Assembly: GCA_029204225.1 (NCBI GenBank)
Contig: CM055099.1
Coordinates: 69,179,349-69,243,348 of the forward strand
Direction of reading: 5' to 3'
Origin: Diphasiastrum complanatum
Taxonomy: Eukaryota; Streptophyta; Lycopodiopsida; Lycopodiales; Lycopodiaceae
Length of the DNA: 64,000 bases
Part shown: piece by piece, positions 53,688 through 64,000 of the stretch
How the letters are laid out: each line of letters starts with the position of its first letter
Numbering within the stretch: the first letter of the stretch is position 1
The notes under the pieces: generated by a model
The model's input: the letters and a program-made list of their open reading frames with translations, nothing else
The model's database searches: none
What the model was told of the DNA's origin: nothing
Translations under genes and position numbers: made by a program

Positions 53688-55015
53688 CTGCTTGGCCCGA
53701 ATCATCTCATGAGGAACGGACTACTTGGCCCGAATCATCCGACATCCCTTGGTTTCTCACAGGAGATCATTGCTGCTATCATCACATTATATGAGAGAGT
53801 TTTGGCCAGATTTCGTGATGGAGATGGATGGTGTTCATACGGTCGGAGTAAAGCAGGGATGTCCTTTATCACCCACCCCCTTTTTGCTTTATACATTGAC
53901 GACCTTGAGCGTATTATTCAGTAAGAAGGGGGGGATGGTTGTCCTTTAGCAGATATTGTTATCCCCATCCTTCTTTATGCACATGATGTGGTTTTACTAT
54001 CTAGTTCAGCTACAGGACTTCAGCGACATCTGGATGCTTTGTATACTTTCTGTTAGATATGGGGGCTAATGGTGAACAATGGAAAGACTAAGGTTATGGT
54101 GTTTAACACCAACAGGCAGCATATAAGAGACACTATGTTCTATTTTGATGGACAGCCTCTAGAGATAGTAGCGTCTTACACATACCTGGGTGTTCTCTTT
54201 TCTGGCCCATTGCTTTCGTTTCGACCAGCTGCATTGGCTAGGCTCCGCAAGGGGCCCTCTGCTCTTGTTCAGATGGAGAGGTTTTCCTCTACTTATTATG
54301 TGCACGATCCAGACACACAATGTTGCCTTCTATGTCTGACCTCCCCAATGGGACTCATGGGTTCATTCGTAGACGGATCTACCGGATCTATCGGTGTTGT
54401 GCATTACAGGAGGTTGAGGATGAGTTTCACTTTATTTTTTTATGTCCAGCTTACTATGAGATTAGAGGCAGATACCACTGTCTTTATCGGGACACTCCAC
54501 TCACGCTTGGTTCCTTCTTTGCCTATCCCGATGCGAGATGTGTTGGTTTACTTTTGCGAGAGTTGTTCTCCTTGAGATCTTCACTTATGTCGGGTGATCA
54601 GGATGTTGACCACAGCCAACCACATATTACACTTTTTTTTCAAAAAAGAGTTAGGGAGGATACTTCTGATAGTGAGATTGACATTCCAGCTCGCCGACAG
54701 AAGCTCCAGCGTCTTCCTCGACCGTCCAGAGTTCATCATCAGAGGCCACCATGTGCCTCACACCAGATCACACAGTTTTTCTCTTTCAGTTAGTGAGTTG
54801 TACTCCTCCACGTAGCTGGTGGTTAAGCTACTGCTTTTGAACCCTCACCATAGCTGGAGGTTAAGCTTTGGTTTTATTTCTAGTTTATTCTGTTTTTAGC
54901 TTTAGCGGATAGAAATAAGTCCAACATGGACAACGCTCCTTTCTGATGTACTTTTTCTTTGTCTTATGTGCCCAAGGGCATCCGAAAGACATTAATATAT
55001 TCTATTCTATTCTAT
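53685..55015 (+). mobile_element. LINE copy F (family X), 5'-truncated and internally deleted
   Basis: Opens with a 36-bp near-duplicate (GGACTGCTTGGCCCGAATCA type, about 53685 and 53717). RT from SQEIIAAIITLYERVL follows, with active site YAHD instead of YADD, then the thumb to STYYVHDPD. A deletion leads to the C-terminal region (DLPNGTHGFIRR, CALQEVEDEFHFIFLC). QPHITLFFQKR lies at 54617-54643; the end is SHQITQFFSFS. The 3' tail is family X: TGCCC-AA-GGGCA, AAAGACATTAATATATTC. Confidence 0.88.
54320..54793 (+). CDS. LINE F ORF2 C-terminal open frame
   Basis: 157 codons, open to the true stop. Zinc motif with Leu preceding the last Cys (FIFLCPAYYEIRGRYHC), the basic-flanked PIP-like motif QPHITLFFQKR, a second ITQFF four residues from the end. 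The N-terminal portion is formed by a deletion junction. Confidence 0.7.
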   Translation: MLPSMSDLPNGTHGFIRRRIYRIYRCCALQEVEDEFHFIFLCPAYYEIRGRYHCLYRDTPLTLGSFFAYPDARCVGLLLRELFSLRSSLMSGDQDVDHSQPHITLFFQKRVREDTSDSEIDIPARRQKLQRLPRPSRVHHQRPPCASHQITQFFSFS

Positions 55016-55025
55016 TCTCTCTCTC
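55016..55025. repeat. short CT tract between copies F and G
   Basis: TTCTA repeats of the family X tail pass into about five CT units, the shortest junction in the array. Confidence 0.8.
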
Positions 55026-55072
55026 GTCTGCTGCTATGGCTTAGTGCGCCCTCCATCCCCCGTGCTCCATCC

Positions 55073-56367
55073 ATGGCGCCCACCCGGGCTGCTGCTCGCA
55101 GGACCCCCTCGCTTTCCTACCCCACTCGCTGTCACCTCATCTTCATCCCCCCCCCCCCCCCCCCCGCTAGTGCCGCCTCATCCTCATTCCCTCTTGCGAC
55201 TGCCTTATCCCCCCCCCCCCGTGACCTCCCCCTGCCTCATCCCAATTCCCTCTCACGGCTTCCTCACCCCCCTTGCTGTCACGACCTCCCCCTTCCCTGT
55301 CACGACCCCCCCCCCTGCGCTGCAGATGACACCCTCCTCGTTGTTGACACCCTCCCCCTCGCCGCCCTCGCTACCACTGGTGATACCCCCCCCCCCCTCG
55401 CTGCCCTCGCAATTGGTGCTGACCCCCTCCTCGCTGGTGAGACCTCCATCCTCTCTGATGTTGTCACCTCCACTCTTGTTGGTTCTGTCACCTCAACGCT
55501 GCCTGCTGTTGCCGTGGCACCCCCTTCCACCTCATCTTTCTGTTCTTCCTCTTCTTCTTCTTCCTGCACTATTCCCCCTCCCTCTCTCTCATCCCCTTCT
55601 TCCTCCGCATCATCTTCACACACACACACAAAACCCCTCCATTTACAACCCCCATTCTCTACACTCCCTCCAAATCGACGGAACTCTTTTCCTCTTGGGA
55701 AGCTGACCACATGCGAGCAGATCTCTTATTCTTGAAGCAAGAACTTTCACAAATGAAAGAAGTCATGGTTTCCTTAATAAAGGGAAAGAACCTGTTGCAG
55801 TCCAAAGTCGCTTCATTGGAGCAAGTGATCAACACTAAGCAGGCCGCAACCTCGGAATCCCACCACCATGATACGGGCGCTTGAGAGTAAAATTGAGCAG
55901 CATAAAGATTCATGGGCAGCAGTCTTGAAGAAAGGCACCACACCTAGCGCCCCCATTTCCTCAGTCATCTCAGCCACCATTTCAGAAGAGCGGTCACGGG
56001 AGGAGAACGCCCATAACATTAGGGTTCGTGGGATACCGGACACACAGGATGCCATTGCCGAAGCTACGAGATTTCTCGAGACCACTCTAGGACATATGAC
56101 AAATGGGCTAGATACAGCTTGAAGGACCACCAAAGATGTAGCTACACTCATTATCCGTTTCACTTCCTTGGGGAGTCGCCGAGATGCTTTGCAATGCAAA
56201 GCTAAGCTACGTGGCACCACTATCTATATGGATGACGACCTCACATTTATCCAAGTGGAGGAGAGGCGTAAGGCCTTCAGGCAGCCCATGAGACTGGCAG
56301 ACGAGTCATTTATCGAGATGGACAAGTGCGCTTTCTTGATAGTGCTCCTAGCAGATCACAATGCTAG
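55073..56367 (+). pseudogene. LINE G ORF1, frameshifted
   Basis: Start MAPTRAAARRTPSLSYP. A Pro/Ala/Thr-rich half follows, including C runs of 10-18 that are doubtful in length, then a coiled coil (ALESKIEQHKDSWAAV) and HNIRVRGIPDTQDA. A TGA lies at GLDTA* (about 56119-56121). LRGTTIYMDDDLTFIQ follows. A one-base deletion in the KAF-region codons (about 56277) shifts the frame; restoring phase puts the TAG at 56365-56367 in frame after FLDSAPSRSQC. Confidence 0.72.
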
Positions 56368-56407
56368 GGATTTGGGGTGCCCGGGGCTGGGAGCACCCCG
56401 GGGCCCC
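56365..56407 (+). promoter_or_regulatory. conserved TAG and hairpin (copy G)
   Basis: TAG G, six bases, then GGGG...CCCGGGG pairing with CCCCGGGGCCCC (56374-56407). ORF2 continues in frame as GFGVPGAGSTPGP, IGVWNCAG. The Asp usual in WNCDG is Ala here. No ATG precedes the endonuclease motif. Confidence 0.62.
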
Positions 56408-57836
56408 ATTCACACCACCTTCAGATTGGAGTGTGGAATTGTGCTGGCATACACTCATCTTCTACGACAGGAGATCTTGTTGATTTTATTACAGGCAGAG
56501 ACATATTATTCTTCATGGAGACACAAAAGAGCCCAGAGCAAGGACTTCCCTCTTTTCCTGGATATAGATGGGACTCAGTATTCCGACGAGCAACTAGATC
56601 TGACAGTGGCCGTGGTTTAGGTGGGGTCACCTACTTATACAAAGAGACTCTTCATTCGAGTATTGACTTCATTCGACATGACGAGCAGGCCCGCTACATA
56701 TGGACTCATCGTGGGTCAGGATATTGGTTTGGATAGCGATCTTTTTATTGTAGCGTGTTACTTTCCACCAGAGTCCTCGTCTTTTGCTGAGGGTATTGGA
56801 TCTCCATATCAGGACCTTTCACCAGATATTACTAGATTCTCAGAGTGGGGGCATATTCTCCTCACAGGAGATTTTAATGCCCGAACATCTTCGACAGACA
56901 GAGTTTTTCGACACCACTGATCAGCTACGTGTTCGTGCCCTTGACAGTGATATGCTTGGAGTTACCAGGACCTCCGTGGATAGCTTGGGACCTACTACTT
57001 CATATGGTGAGCATTTACTACAGTTTGGAGAGGCACACGAGCTAGCCATTTATAATGGCTTACCTTGTTGGCCACATTCAGACAGTTATACATGCCACCC
57101 TCACAGTGGAGGACATAGTGTCGTTGACTATCTCATGGGGTCACCATCCTTTATACCCACAGTCTCTGACTTCCACGTCCCTACCACCACCCTTTCTGAT
57201 CACTCATTTCTCTCCTTCAATATTGGCCACCTTCCACCCACTCATTCATCTACACCATCCACGCTTACCCGCGCACCCACATACATATTTGATCTCACTT
57301 ACATGCCTTTGTACCGTCAGCCCTTGGCTTCACTTTTACGTTCCTTTCCTCATGACAGTCCAATCGACACCCAGGCTGCTTTCCTCACCACCTTTCTCCA
57401 CACGGCTGCATCACTAACCCTCCCCACAAAACCCCATTCCAAAAAGACTCGCCACACACCTCGACCATTGCACCCTCCATGGTACGATACCAAGTGTCGC
57501 TCCCTTCATCAGTCAGTAACCTATTCACGTATCCATGCCCCACATTTGTTTCGATCTTCCAGACGCTCCTACCATTGTGTTCTCTGCCGTAAGAAGCGTT
57601 CCTATGACGATTTTGAAGGGAAACGTCTTATTCACCTTCTTTTCAATTCTTCTTCGGGCGCTTTTTGGCGTGAGTTCATCCCTCGCTCTCCACCCCCTCT
57701 CCTGGAAGACCTTCGCATTTGGAATGATTATGCTACCAACCTGTATACCGTCCCTACCGACTCGCCGATCTCTATATCTCCACGACCATGCGAGTTCTCC
57801 TTCTTCACGTCTGACATAGTTACTTGCAGCCATTAG
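56368..57836 (+). pseudogene. LINE G ORF2 endonuclease and linker, frameshifted
   Basis: IGVWNCAG, ILFFMETQKSPEQGL, LLTGDFNARTSS, SGGHSVVDYLMGSP, LSDHSFLSF. The linker follows with FEGKRLIHLLFNSSSG and AFWREFIPRSPPPLLE. Frame changes near 56620, 56700 and 56900. Confidence 0.76.
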
Positions 57837-58123
57837 GAAGATGAAGTCCCACAAGGCCAGAGATATTGAAGACCTTGAATTTGAGCTCCTTTCCCATGCC
57901 TCTGACTTACTTGCCCCCACTATAGCCACCCTTCTTGATTCCGTAGTTGTTTCCGGCTTCCCATCATCCTAGTGCACTAACATTATCCACCCCATCCATA
58001 AGAATGGTGACCCCATGATTCCGAGTAACTACCACACCATCATGATTGGACATGTCCTGGCGAAACTATCTGGTACTATACTACAGTCTGTTGTGAGAGG
58101 CGGAGACTAGGAGATTACATGCC

Positions 58124-58747
58124 ATGGGTCAGCAGGCAGGTTTTTGTGCCCACTACTCTACTTCAGACCACATCTTCACATTGCGGGCACTGATTGAGGA
58201 GGCTAAGCACAGGAGAGAGAGGGTTTACTGTTGTTTTGTGGACTTCAAGAAAGCCTTTGATTCTGTTCCTTGCTCATTGCTCATCCAGAGACTCCGAGAC
58301 CTTGGCTTCTTCACTGAGATCGTTCTTGTTGTGATGGCACTTTATGAGCGTGTCCTGGGATGTTTCCGGCATAGCAGTGGCATATCCGATCAAATTTGGA
58401 GCACTATTAAGGTGAAGCAGAGTTGCTCTCTCTCACCAATCCTCTTTGGCCTGTATATTGATGAGTTGGAGCGAGTCATTACACAGTGTGGTGGTGCTGG
58501 TTGCAAGCTTGGGGACATCTTGATTGCTATCCTCCTTTATGCCGATGATGTGGTATTGGTCTCACCGACCAGAGAGGGTTTCCAGCGACAGTTGGCCAGC
58601 CTGCATGAGTTTTGCACCAGATGGGGCCTAGGGGTGAACATTGGGAAGACCAAGGTTATGGTTTTAGAGGTGGTCCCTTCCTACACATACCTGAAGATCC
58701 TTTTCTCAGGTCCTATTTTTGGCATGAGACAGGCTGCCACCACTTGA
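58124..58747 (+). pseudogene. LINE G ORF2 reverse transcriptase
   Basis: HYSTSDHIFTLRALIEEA, VYCCFVDFKKAFDSVP, VKQSCSLSPILFGLYIDE (Gly to Ser in the QGC motif), active site LLYADDVVLVS, VNIGKTKVMVLE. A short deletion removes the NTSR-to-EVV segment. Stops at TT*LGKGHASLV. Confidence 0.78.
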
Positions 58748-59059
58748 CTGGGGAAGGGGCATGCCTCCCTTGTTCAGCTAGAGCGATTCTTTTTCCGGAA
58801 GTCCGTCTAGGATGCTCGCAGTAAGTGTCGCCTCTTTGATACCATTGTCAACCCCACAGCTCTATATGCGGCAGAGACATGGTGTACAGGTCTCCCCTCT
58901 TCATATTCTTTCACGATTACAGACCACCATGCTAGCTCGGCTGATTCGAGCAAAGCCTTCTGTTCCACATGAGATCCTCTTGGCTGAGTTTGCAGTTCCA
59001 CCTTTACAAATCAAGGCAGCTCTTCAGCTCATTACTTATATACAAAGGATACAGGCATT

Positions 59060-59935
59060 ACCAGAGATAGACAGATGATACATACAGGTTGCACTATCCT
59101 CTTCCCAGCATCTTCATGATCAGGGCTACAGGTTATCATGGTTCTCTCAGGCATCTCACCTCCTACTTGATTCATCTGGTATCTCCATCACAGAGCTACC
59201 CTCAGGCACCCACCAGTATATCAAACGATTCCTCTATCGCGCATATTTAGAGCGGACTTGGCATAACCAGTTAGGGGTTAAGCCAGCTTTCTACCAGACC
59301 CATTTCTTGGAGCTGGATACATCAGGGGCCCCGGTTATGCCACATTGCCTCAGATTCACACTGGGACAACTTAGGGTGTCTTCTCATCAGCTAGCTATTG
59401 AGACTGGGAGATTTCATGGTAGTCCCAGAGAGGAGCGGATTTGCCAGTTATGCTCTCTAGGTGAGGTGGAGTCTGAGGAGCACTTTATCTTCCGATGCCC
59501 TATATACTATGAGATCAGAGGGCGGTATCACACTCTACGCTCTCTCGTGGCCTATGAGGACCCACGATGTGTCACTCTGATGATACGTGAGATGTTCATA
59601 CTACGGAGAGATTTATACGAGACACCACAACATTCTACCTCACAGCCATTGATCACTTCATTCTTTACTAGGCGGAGATCGCGTGATCTAGTGCTGAAGG
59701 AGGATTACGACGACGACGAGGAGGATAGCCGCTCACATGTTCATAGAGATCAGAGACGGTGTACTTCCCACCATCATGTTACTACCGGGATCACCAGACA
59801 TCATACACAGAGACGTGCTACTACTACACACGCTCATGCTCACAGACGACGCCAGTAGGCTCCAGCGCTTTCTCATGCTGTCACTCGCATTACATCTTTT
59901 TACAGTATCAGCACAGGCTTCATAGTCTTGACATC
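59060..59935 (+). pseudogene. LINE G ORF2 C-terminal region
   Basis: GTHQYIKRFLYRAYLERTW, VSSHQLAIETGRFHG, CQLCSLGEVESEEHFIFRC, the PIP-like QPLITSFFTRRRSR (59643-59684), an acidic Asp/Glu run, a His/Arg-rich segment with a TAG, and the final RITSFYSIS. It matches copy C closely. Confidence 0.75.
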
Positions 59936-60114
59936 TTGACATAGATACATATGTTCAATATGCACACACACCGCATACGTCTCTATTTTAGTTGTACTAG
60001 ATGTTTTTCTTTATTACATATTGGAGACGTTTTATATGCTCCCATGGTTACCACACACTTGACATGTACTTTTTAGTCTTATATGCCTTTTGGCATGGAA
60101 AAGACATTAATAAA

Positions 60115-60118
<4 letters not shown>

Positions 60119-60150
<32 letters not shown>
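60119..60150. repeat. CT microsatellite between copies G and H
   Basis: 32 bp of pure CT. Confidence 0.92.
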
Positions 60151-60152
<2 letters not shown>

Positions 60153-61167
60153 GCTTAGCAGAATGATTAGGGCTAAGCCCTCGGTGCCACATGATATCAT
60201 ATTAGCGGAGTTTGCTTCCCCTCCCCTGGTTATCGGTGCTATGTTTCAGATCATTACCTTTCTTCACAGGATATCAAAGTTAGACACTTCCAGATATATT
60301 GTTGTTGCTCTCACTTCATCACGCGCCATTGCTGGATAGGGGGCCAAGCATTCTTGGTTTGGCAGTGTCTCAGCCCTTCTTCGGACTTGGGGCCTATCTA
60401 TACTTGATCTTTCGAGCGGGACTCATGCTTATATCAGACAACATATTTATCGTAGCCACATACGCACTATATGGTCACAGCCTGACCCTGATAAGGTCAA
60501 GATACATTTCTATGGCACACATCTACTACGGTTGGATACTACGGGTACCCCTGTCCTTCCAATATATCTTACACAGCCATTATCTTTTGGTCTGCAATAC
60601 CATATGGGACAGCTCTGAGTCTCATAGTCACAACACACCGTCCCACCCATCACCATCGCCCGGTTTTCTCTCCATCTGGTTTTCCCCTTTACACCGAGTC
60701 CCTAATCACTTTTCTCCAAGACTATCCCTTCACCTCCTCAGTTGACCAACAAGCTGTTTTTTAATCTCAATTCCTTTTGCAATCCGCCAATACTGCCTAT
60801 CCTTCTAAAACCTTCTCTTCGCATAAACGCACCCACAACAAATGGTATGATACAGAGTGCTTCTCACTGCATAAACAAGTTGTTTACGCTAGATACCACT
60901 CTCCTCACAACCTAGCCTTGAAACAAAAAGAATATCACAAAGTGACTTTGAAAAAAAGGACAGCTTATCTCCAGTCCTTAAGACAAAAACTTGTTGATGC
61001 TATTGCCTCCCATCCTCCCATTTCTTTTGGCGGATGTTCTCTAAAAACCCTTATAAACCCACTCCTATTGCTATTGAGTCATGGATAAATTATGCTTCTA
61101 AGCAATTGACTCTCTTTCCATTTCTCTTTCCCCACGACCTTCAGAATTCACCCTCTTCACCCCGTCC

Positions 61168-61970
61168 ATGGTTGAAAACGCCATCCAAAATGGTCAAACC
61201 CAAAAAGCCACTAATGTTGACCTCCTAAGTATGGACTTCCTAAAACCAGTTGCCCACATTATTGCCCCATACATTTCCCATATCTTCAACCAATCTGTCA
61301 TCTTCGGTCTCCCCATATCCTGGTGCACCAACCTTTTACACCCTATCCTCAAAACCGGGGATCCTTTGACTGTAGGCAGCTACCGCACTATTATGATCAG
61401 TCATACTATGGCCAAGCTATATGGATCAGTTTTGCAATCTATTGTTAGCTCACGGGCAGAGATAGAGGGGTTACATGCTATGGGATAGGTAGGCTTTCGG
61501 GCTGGCTACTCCACGGCTGACCAGATATTCATCCTGAGATGCATTACTGAGGAGGCTAAGTTCAGGAAGTAGAGGGTTTATTGTTGCTTTGTGGATTTCC
61601 GCAAAGCCTTCGATTCTGTTCCGAGACACCTTTTACTCCAGCGCCTAGCATCGCTTGGATTTTCTCAGGAGATCATTGCTGCTATCGTCACATTGTATGA
61701 GAGAGTGTTGGCTTGTTTACGAGATGGTGATGGATGGTCCTCTTACATTCATAGTACAGTGGGAGTTAAGCAGGGATGTCCTTTGTCCCCTACTCTCTTT
61801 GCTCTATATATTGATGATCTTGAGCGGATTATTAGGGAAGAGGGTGGAGATGGCTGTCCGTTAGCAGATATGATTATCCCTATTCTACTATATGCGGATG
61901 ACATGATACTTCTATCGAGATCAGCATCTGGGCTTCAGCAGCACCTTGATGCTTTATAGACTTTCTGCCA
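61168..61970 (+). pseudogene. LINE H reverse transcriptase
   Basis: LSMDFLKPVAHIIAPYISHI, YRTIMISHTMAKLYGSVL, a TAG in the GQAGF block (MG*VGF), another in KFRK*RVYCC, then VDFRKAFDSVPRHLLLQRL, GVKQGCPLSPTLFALYIDD and YADD (LLYADDMILLSRS). It keeps the RT region deleted in copy B. Confidence 0.78.
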
Positions 61971-62019
61971 GATTTGGGGTTTGATGGTGAACATTGGTAA
62001 GACTAAGGTCATGGTGTTC

Positions 62020-62083
62020 TCTAGAAACAAACCGCTTAGTGAAAAAGCAAACAAGCAGTAGGCCTAGGTTTACTAGCAATCAA
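62020..62083 (+). repeat. about 64-bp insertion unique to copy H
   Basis: Interrupts the MVFNTNR codons present in copies B, D and F (ATGGTGTTC then TCTAGAAACAAACC). LINE sequence resumes at AACACCAATCGACAGC. Origin not recognised. Confidence 0.6.
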
Positions 62084-62241
62084 CACCAATCGACAGCATA
62101 TGAGAGACACAGTGTTCTAATATGATGGGCTGCCACTGGAGATAGTAGCCTCATATACATACTTGGGTGTCCTTTTCACTGGTCCATTGAACACTTTTAG
62201 ACCAGCTGCACTGTCTAGGCTCTGCTAGGGGCACTCTGCTC

Positions 62242-63243
62242 TTGTCCAGATGGAGAGGTTTTCCTCTATTTACTATGTACATGATCCTGACACGCGTATT
62301 TTCTGCCACTGTCTCTCCGATGGCTCTATATTCAGCAGAGACATGGTGTCCTGGCTTGTCCAGAGATACTTGGAGTGATATTTCACGTTTGCAGATCCTT
62401 ATGCTTAGCCGGATGATCCGTGCGAAGCAGTCAGTTCCCCATGATATCATACTGGCACAATTTGCCTCACCTCCACTGATTGTCGAGGCTATATTTTGGA
62501 TTATCACATTCATTCATAGAGTCTCGGAGCTTGATTCATCCAGATATGTTGCTGCAGCTTTCACATCCTCTCACACTCTAGCTAGTCAACAGGCTAAGTC
62601 CTCATGGTTTCAGTGTGTTTCTGACCTTTTGAGTAGGTGGGCTTTATCTATATCTGATCTCCCGAATGGGACACACACGTATATCCACCAATAGATTTAC
62701 AGAGCTTACATCAGCACAGAGTGGTCTCACCCAGATCCAGCACGGGTCAAGCTCCATTTTTACCACACTCATCTTCTTCAGCTTGATGTTTCCGGGCTTT
62801 CCATTCGGCTGGGTTATTTGTCTCAGACGTTATCTTTCGGCCTGCGTTGTCGTCTTGGTCAGCTCAGGGTCTCTTCTCACCAGCTTGCTATTGAGACAGG
62901 CAGATACACAGACACACCTCGACCGCTACGGATTTGTCGATGCTGCTCTTTACAGAAGATTGAGGATGAGTTCCATTTCATTTTCCGATTTCCAGCCTAC
63001 TATGAGATCAGAGGCAGATACCATTGCTTATATAGAGATACTCCACTTACACTTGGTTCTTTCCTTGCCTTCTTAGATGCGAGATGTGTTGGTTTATTAT
63101 TACGAGAGATGTTTACTCTAAGATCTTCCTTTTTATTGGATGTTTCTGATGTGGATCATAGCCAGTCCCACATTACACACTTTTTCCAGAAGAGGGATAG
63201 AGATGAGACTTCTGACAGTGAGATGGACATTCCAGTAGGATGA
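62242..63243 (+). pseudogene. LINE H ORF2 C-terminal region
   Basis: SVPHDIILAQFASPPLIVEA, then HQ*IYRAY with a TAG shared with copy B, VSSHQLAIETGRYTD, the zinc motif with FRFPAYYEIRG (last Cys replaced by Phe, as in B), and QSHITHFFQKRDRDETSD (PIP-like, 63163-63186), stopping at VG*, again as in copy B. HHITQFF follows out of frame or past the stop near 63320. Confidence 0.76.
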
Positions 63244-63537
63244 CTGAAGCTCCAACGTCCTCTTCATTCCTCCAGGCCTAGGGCTCTTCACTCGAGGCCA
63301 ACACCTGCTTCTCACCATATCACACAGTTTTTTATATCCAACTAGCTAGTTAGTTAACTTATTTCAGTTCTCCCTTTCCTGTAGCTAGTGGTTAAGCTAG
63401 TAATATTGTACCCTCGACAAAGCTGGAGGTTAAGCGTTGTTTTTCTCTGTTTTCTAGTGCTGGTTTAGCTTTTAGGAATAAGTCCTACATGGATATGCTC
63501 CTTCTTTTTTGTTGTACACAGACATTAATATAATTCT

Positions 63538-63540
<3 letters not shown>

Positions 63541-63598
<58 letters not shown>
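63541..63598. repeat. CT microsatellite between copies H and I
   Basis: About 58 bp of CT after ACATTAATATAATTCTAATT. Confidence 0.92.
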
Positions 63599-63600
<2 letters not shown>

Positions 63601-64000
63601 GACATCTACTAATTGGACATATATCTCCATGATGATATGGGCTAAGCCCTCAGTACCACACCAGATTATACTGGCAGAGTTCGCGGTCCCCCCCCCATTC
63701 AGATGGGACACCTTTTCTCATGATATTCTCAGGCTTGTCGTCTCCTCTCCACATTGGGTATCCAGATCACTGACCTACCTGCGGGCACCCATCAGTACAT
63801 CAGAGGCCTCCTCTACAGATCATATCTTCATATCACCTAGCAGGGTCCATTGGGGACCAAGAGTGATTTTTATCGTAAACACTTTCTATCTCTTGATCCA
63901 GCTGGCTACCCCATACAATCTGGTTACTTGCTGCGGAGTATATCACAAACTACGGATAGAGATGGGTCAGTTTCGGGTTTCTTCACATCAACTGGCCATT
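63599..64000 (+). mobile_element. LINE copy I (family Y-like), 5'-truncated, runs off the window
   Basis: Encodes AKPSVPHQIILAEFAVPP (the family Y form HQII), then LPAGTHQYIRGLLYRSYL and FYRKHFLSLDPAGYPI, reaching VSSHQLAI at the edge. Frames are broken. It is more diverged than copies C, E and G and could be a third family. Confidence 0.7.

Larger units (their letters stand above)
55026..60118 (+). mobile_element. LINE copy G (family Y), full length but frameshifted
   Basis: ORF1 from 55073, TAG/hairpin at 56365-56407, endonuclease, linker, reverse transcriptase, C-terminal region, and family Y tail with ATATGCC-TTTT-GGCAT and GACATTAATAAAGC. CT repeats on both sides. Confidence 0.9.
60151..63540 (+). 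mobile_element. LINE copy H (family X), chimeric
   Basis: 60151-60617 is an ORF2 C-terminal piece (MLSRMIRAKPSVPHDIILAE to GLQYHMGQL). Without any CT tract it then jumps back to the endonuclease-linker boundary (about 60618). From there it runs through linker, reverse transcriptase, C-terminal region and a family X tail to the CT tract at 63541. The second part is nearly the same as copy B from 39850. Confidence 0.85.

Noticed and set aside
1-64000. tRNA, rRNA, riboswitch or organellar genes
   Set aside because: None seen on reading. The TGGTATCAGAGC strings are LTR primer sites, not tRNA genes.

Overview
This window comes from a large, repeat-rich land-plant nuclear genome. My best guess is a fern, but that is inference: the sequence shows plant-type tRNA-Met primer-binding sites, plant hAT, Ty1/copia and Ty3/gypsy families, and one split host gene whose introns exceed 10 kb. 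No bacterial-type genes, rRNA, tRNA or CRISPR arrays were seen. Nearly all long ORFs belong to transposable elements, most of them broken.

Layout. Positions 1-3800 hold a Ty3/gypsy RNase H fragment, a reverse-strand LTR with its primer-binding site, and unassigned DNA. Positions 3815-12156 are one hAT-type DNA transposon (8-bp target duplication, matching terminal repeats, DUF659-like and dimerisation-region transposase pieces). It is itself interrupted by a 3.9-kb gag-only gypsy element (7833-11687). Positions 13336-36536 carry the only host gene I can support: six reverse-strand exons whose reading phases join exactly. Its two largest introns are about 10.6 and 10.8 kb. The first is filled by a LINE that is split by a chromodomain gypsy element. 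The second holds a nearly complete gypsy pol gene, a minus-strand gypsy gag/protease with LTR, a copia gag split by a 703-bp non-autonomous hAT relative, and LINE scraps.

From about 37.7 kb to the right edge the window is a head-to-tail array of LINE (non-LTR) retrotransposons, all on the plus strand, with a CT microsatellite at every boundary. Two families, called X and Y here, alternate: X (B), Y (C), X (D), Y (E), X (F), Y (G), X (H), Y-like (I). Copy D (43427-48232) is the best preserved and has a single frameshift in ORF2.

Most interesting system. In all five LINE copies that retain the junction (A, B, D, E, G), ORF1 and ORF2 are separated only by a TAG codon, in the same frame in the copies where both sides can be read. 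About 6 nt later comes a GC-rich inverted repeat. ORF2 has no ATG before its endonuclease catalytic motif, and the residues encoded just after the TAG are conserved. This suggests stop-codon readthrough makes an ORF1-ORF2 fusion. Both families also carry a PCNA-binding (PIP-box-like) motif of the form QxxITxFF near the ORF2 C-terminus, plus a second ITxFF/ITxFY at the extreme C-terminus. The 3' ends share a small hairpin followed by ACATTAATA and then CT repeats, consistent with insertion into, or tailing by, CT microsatellites.
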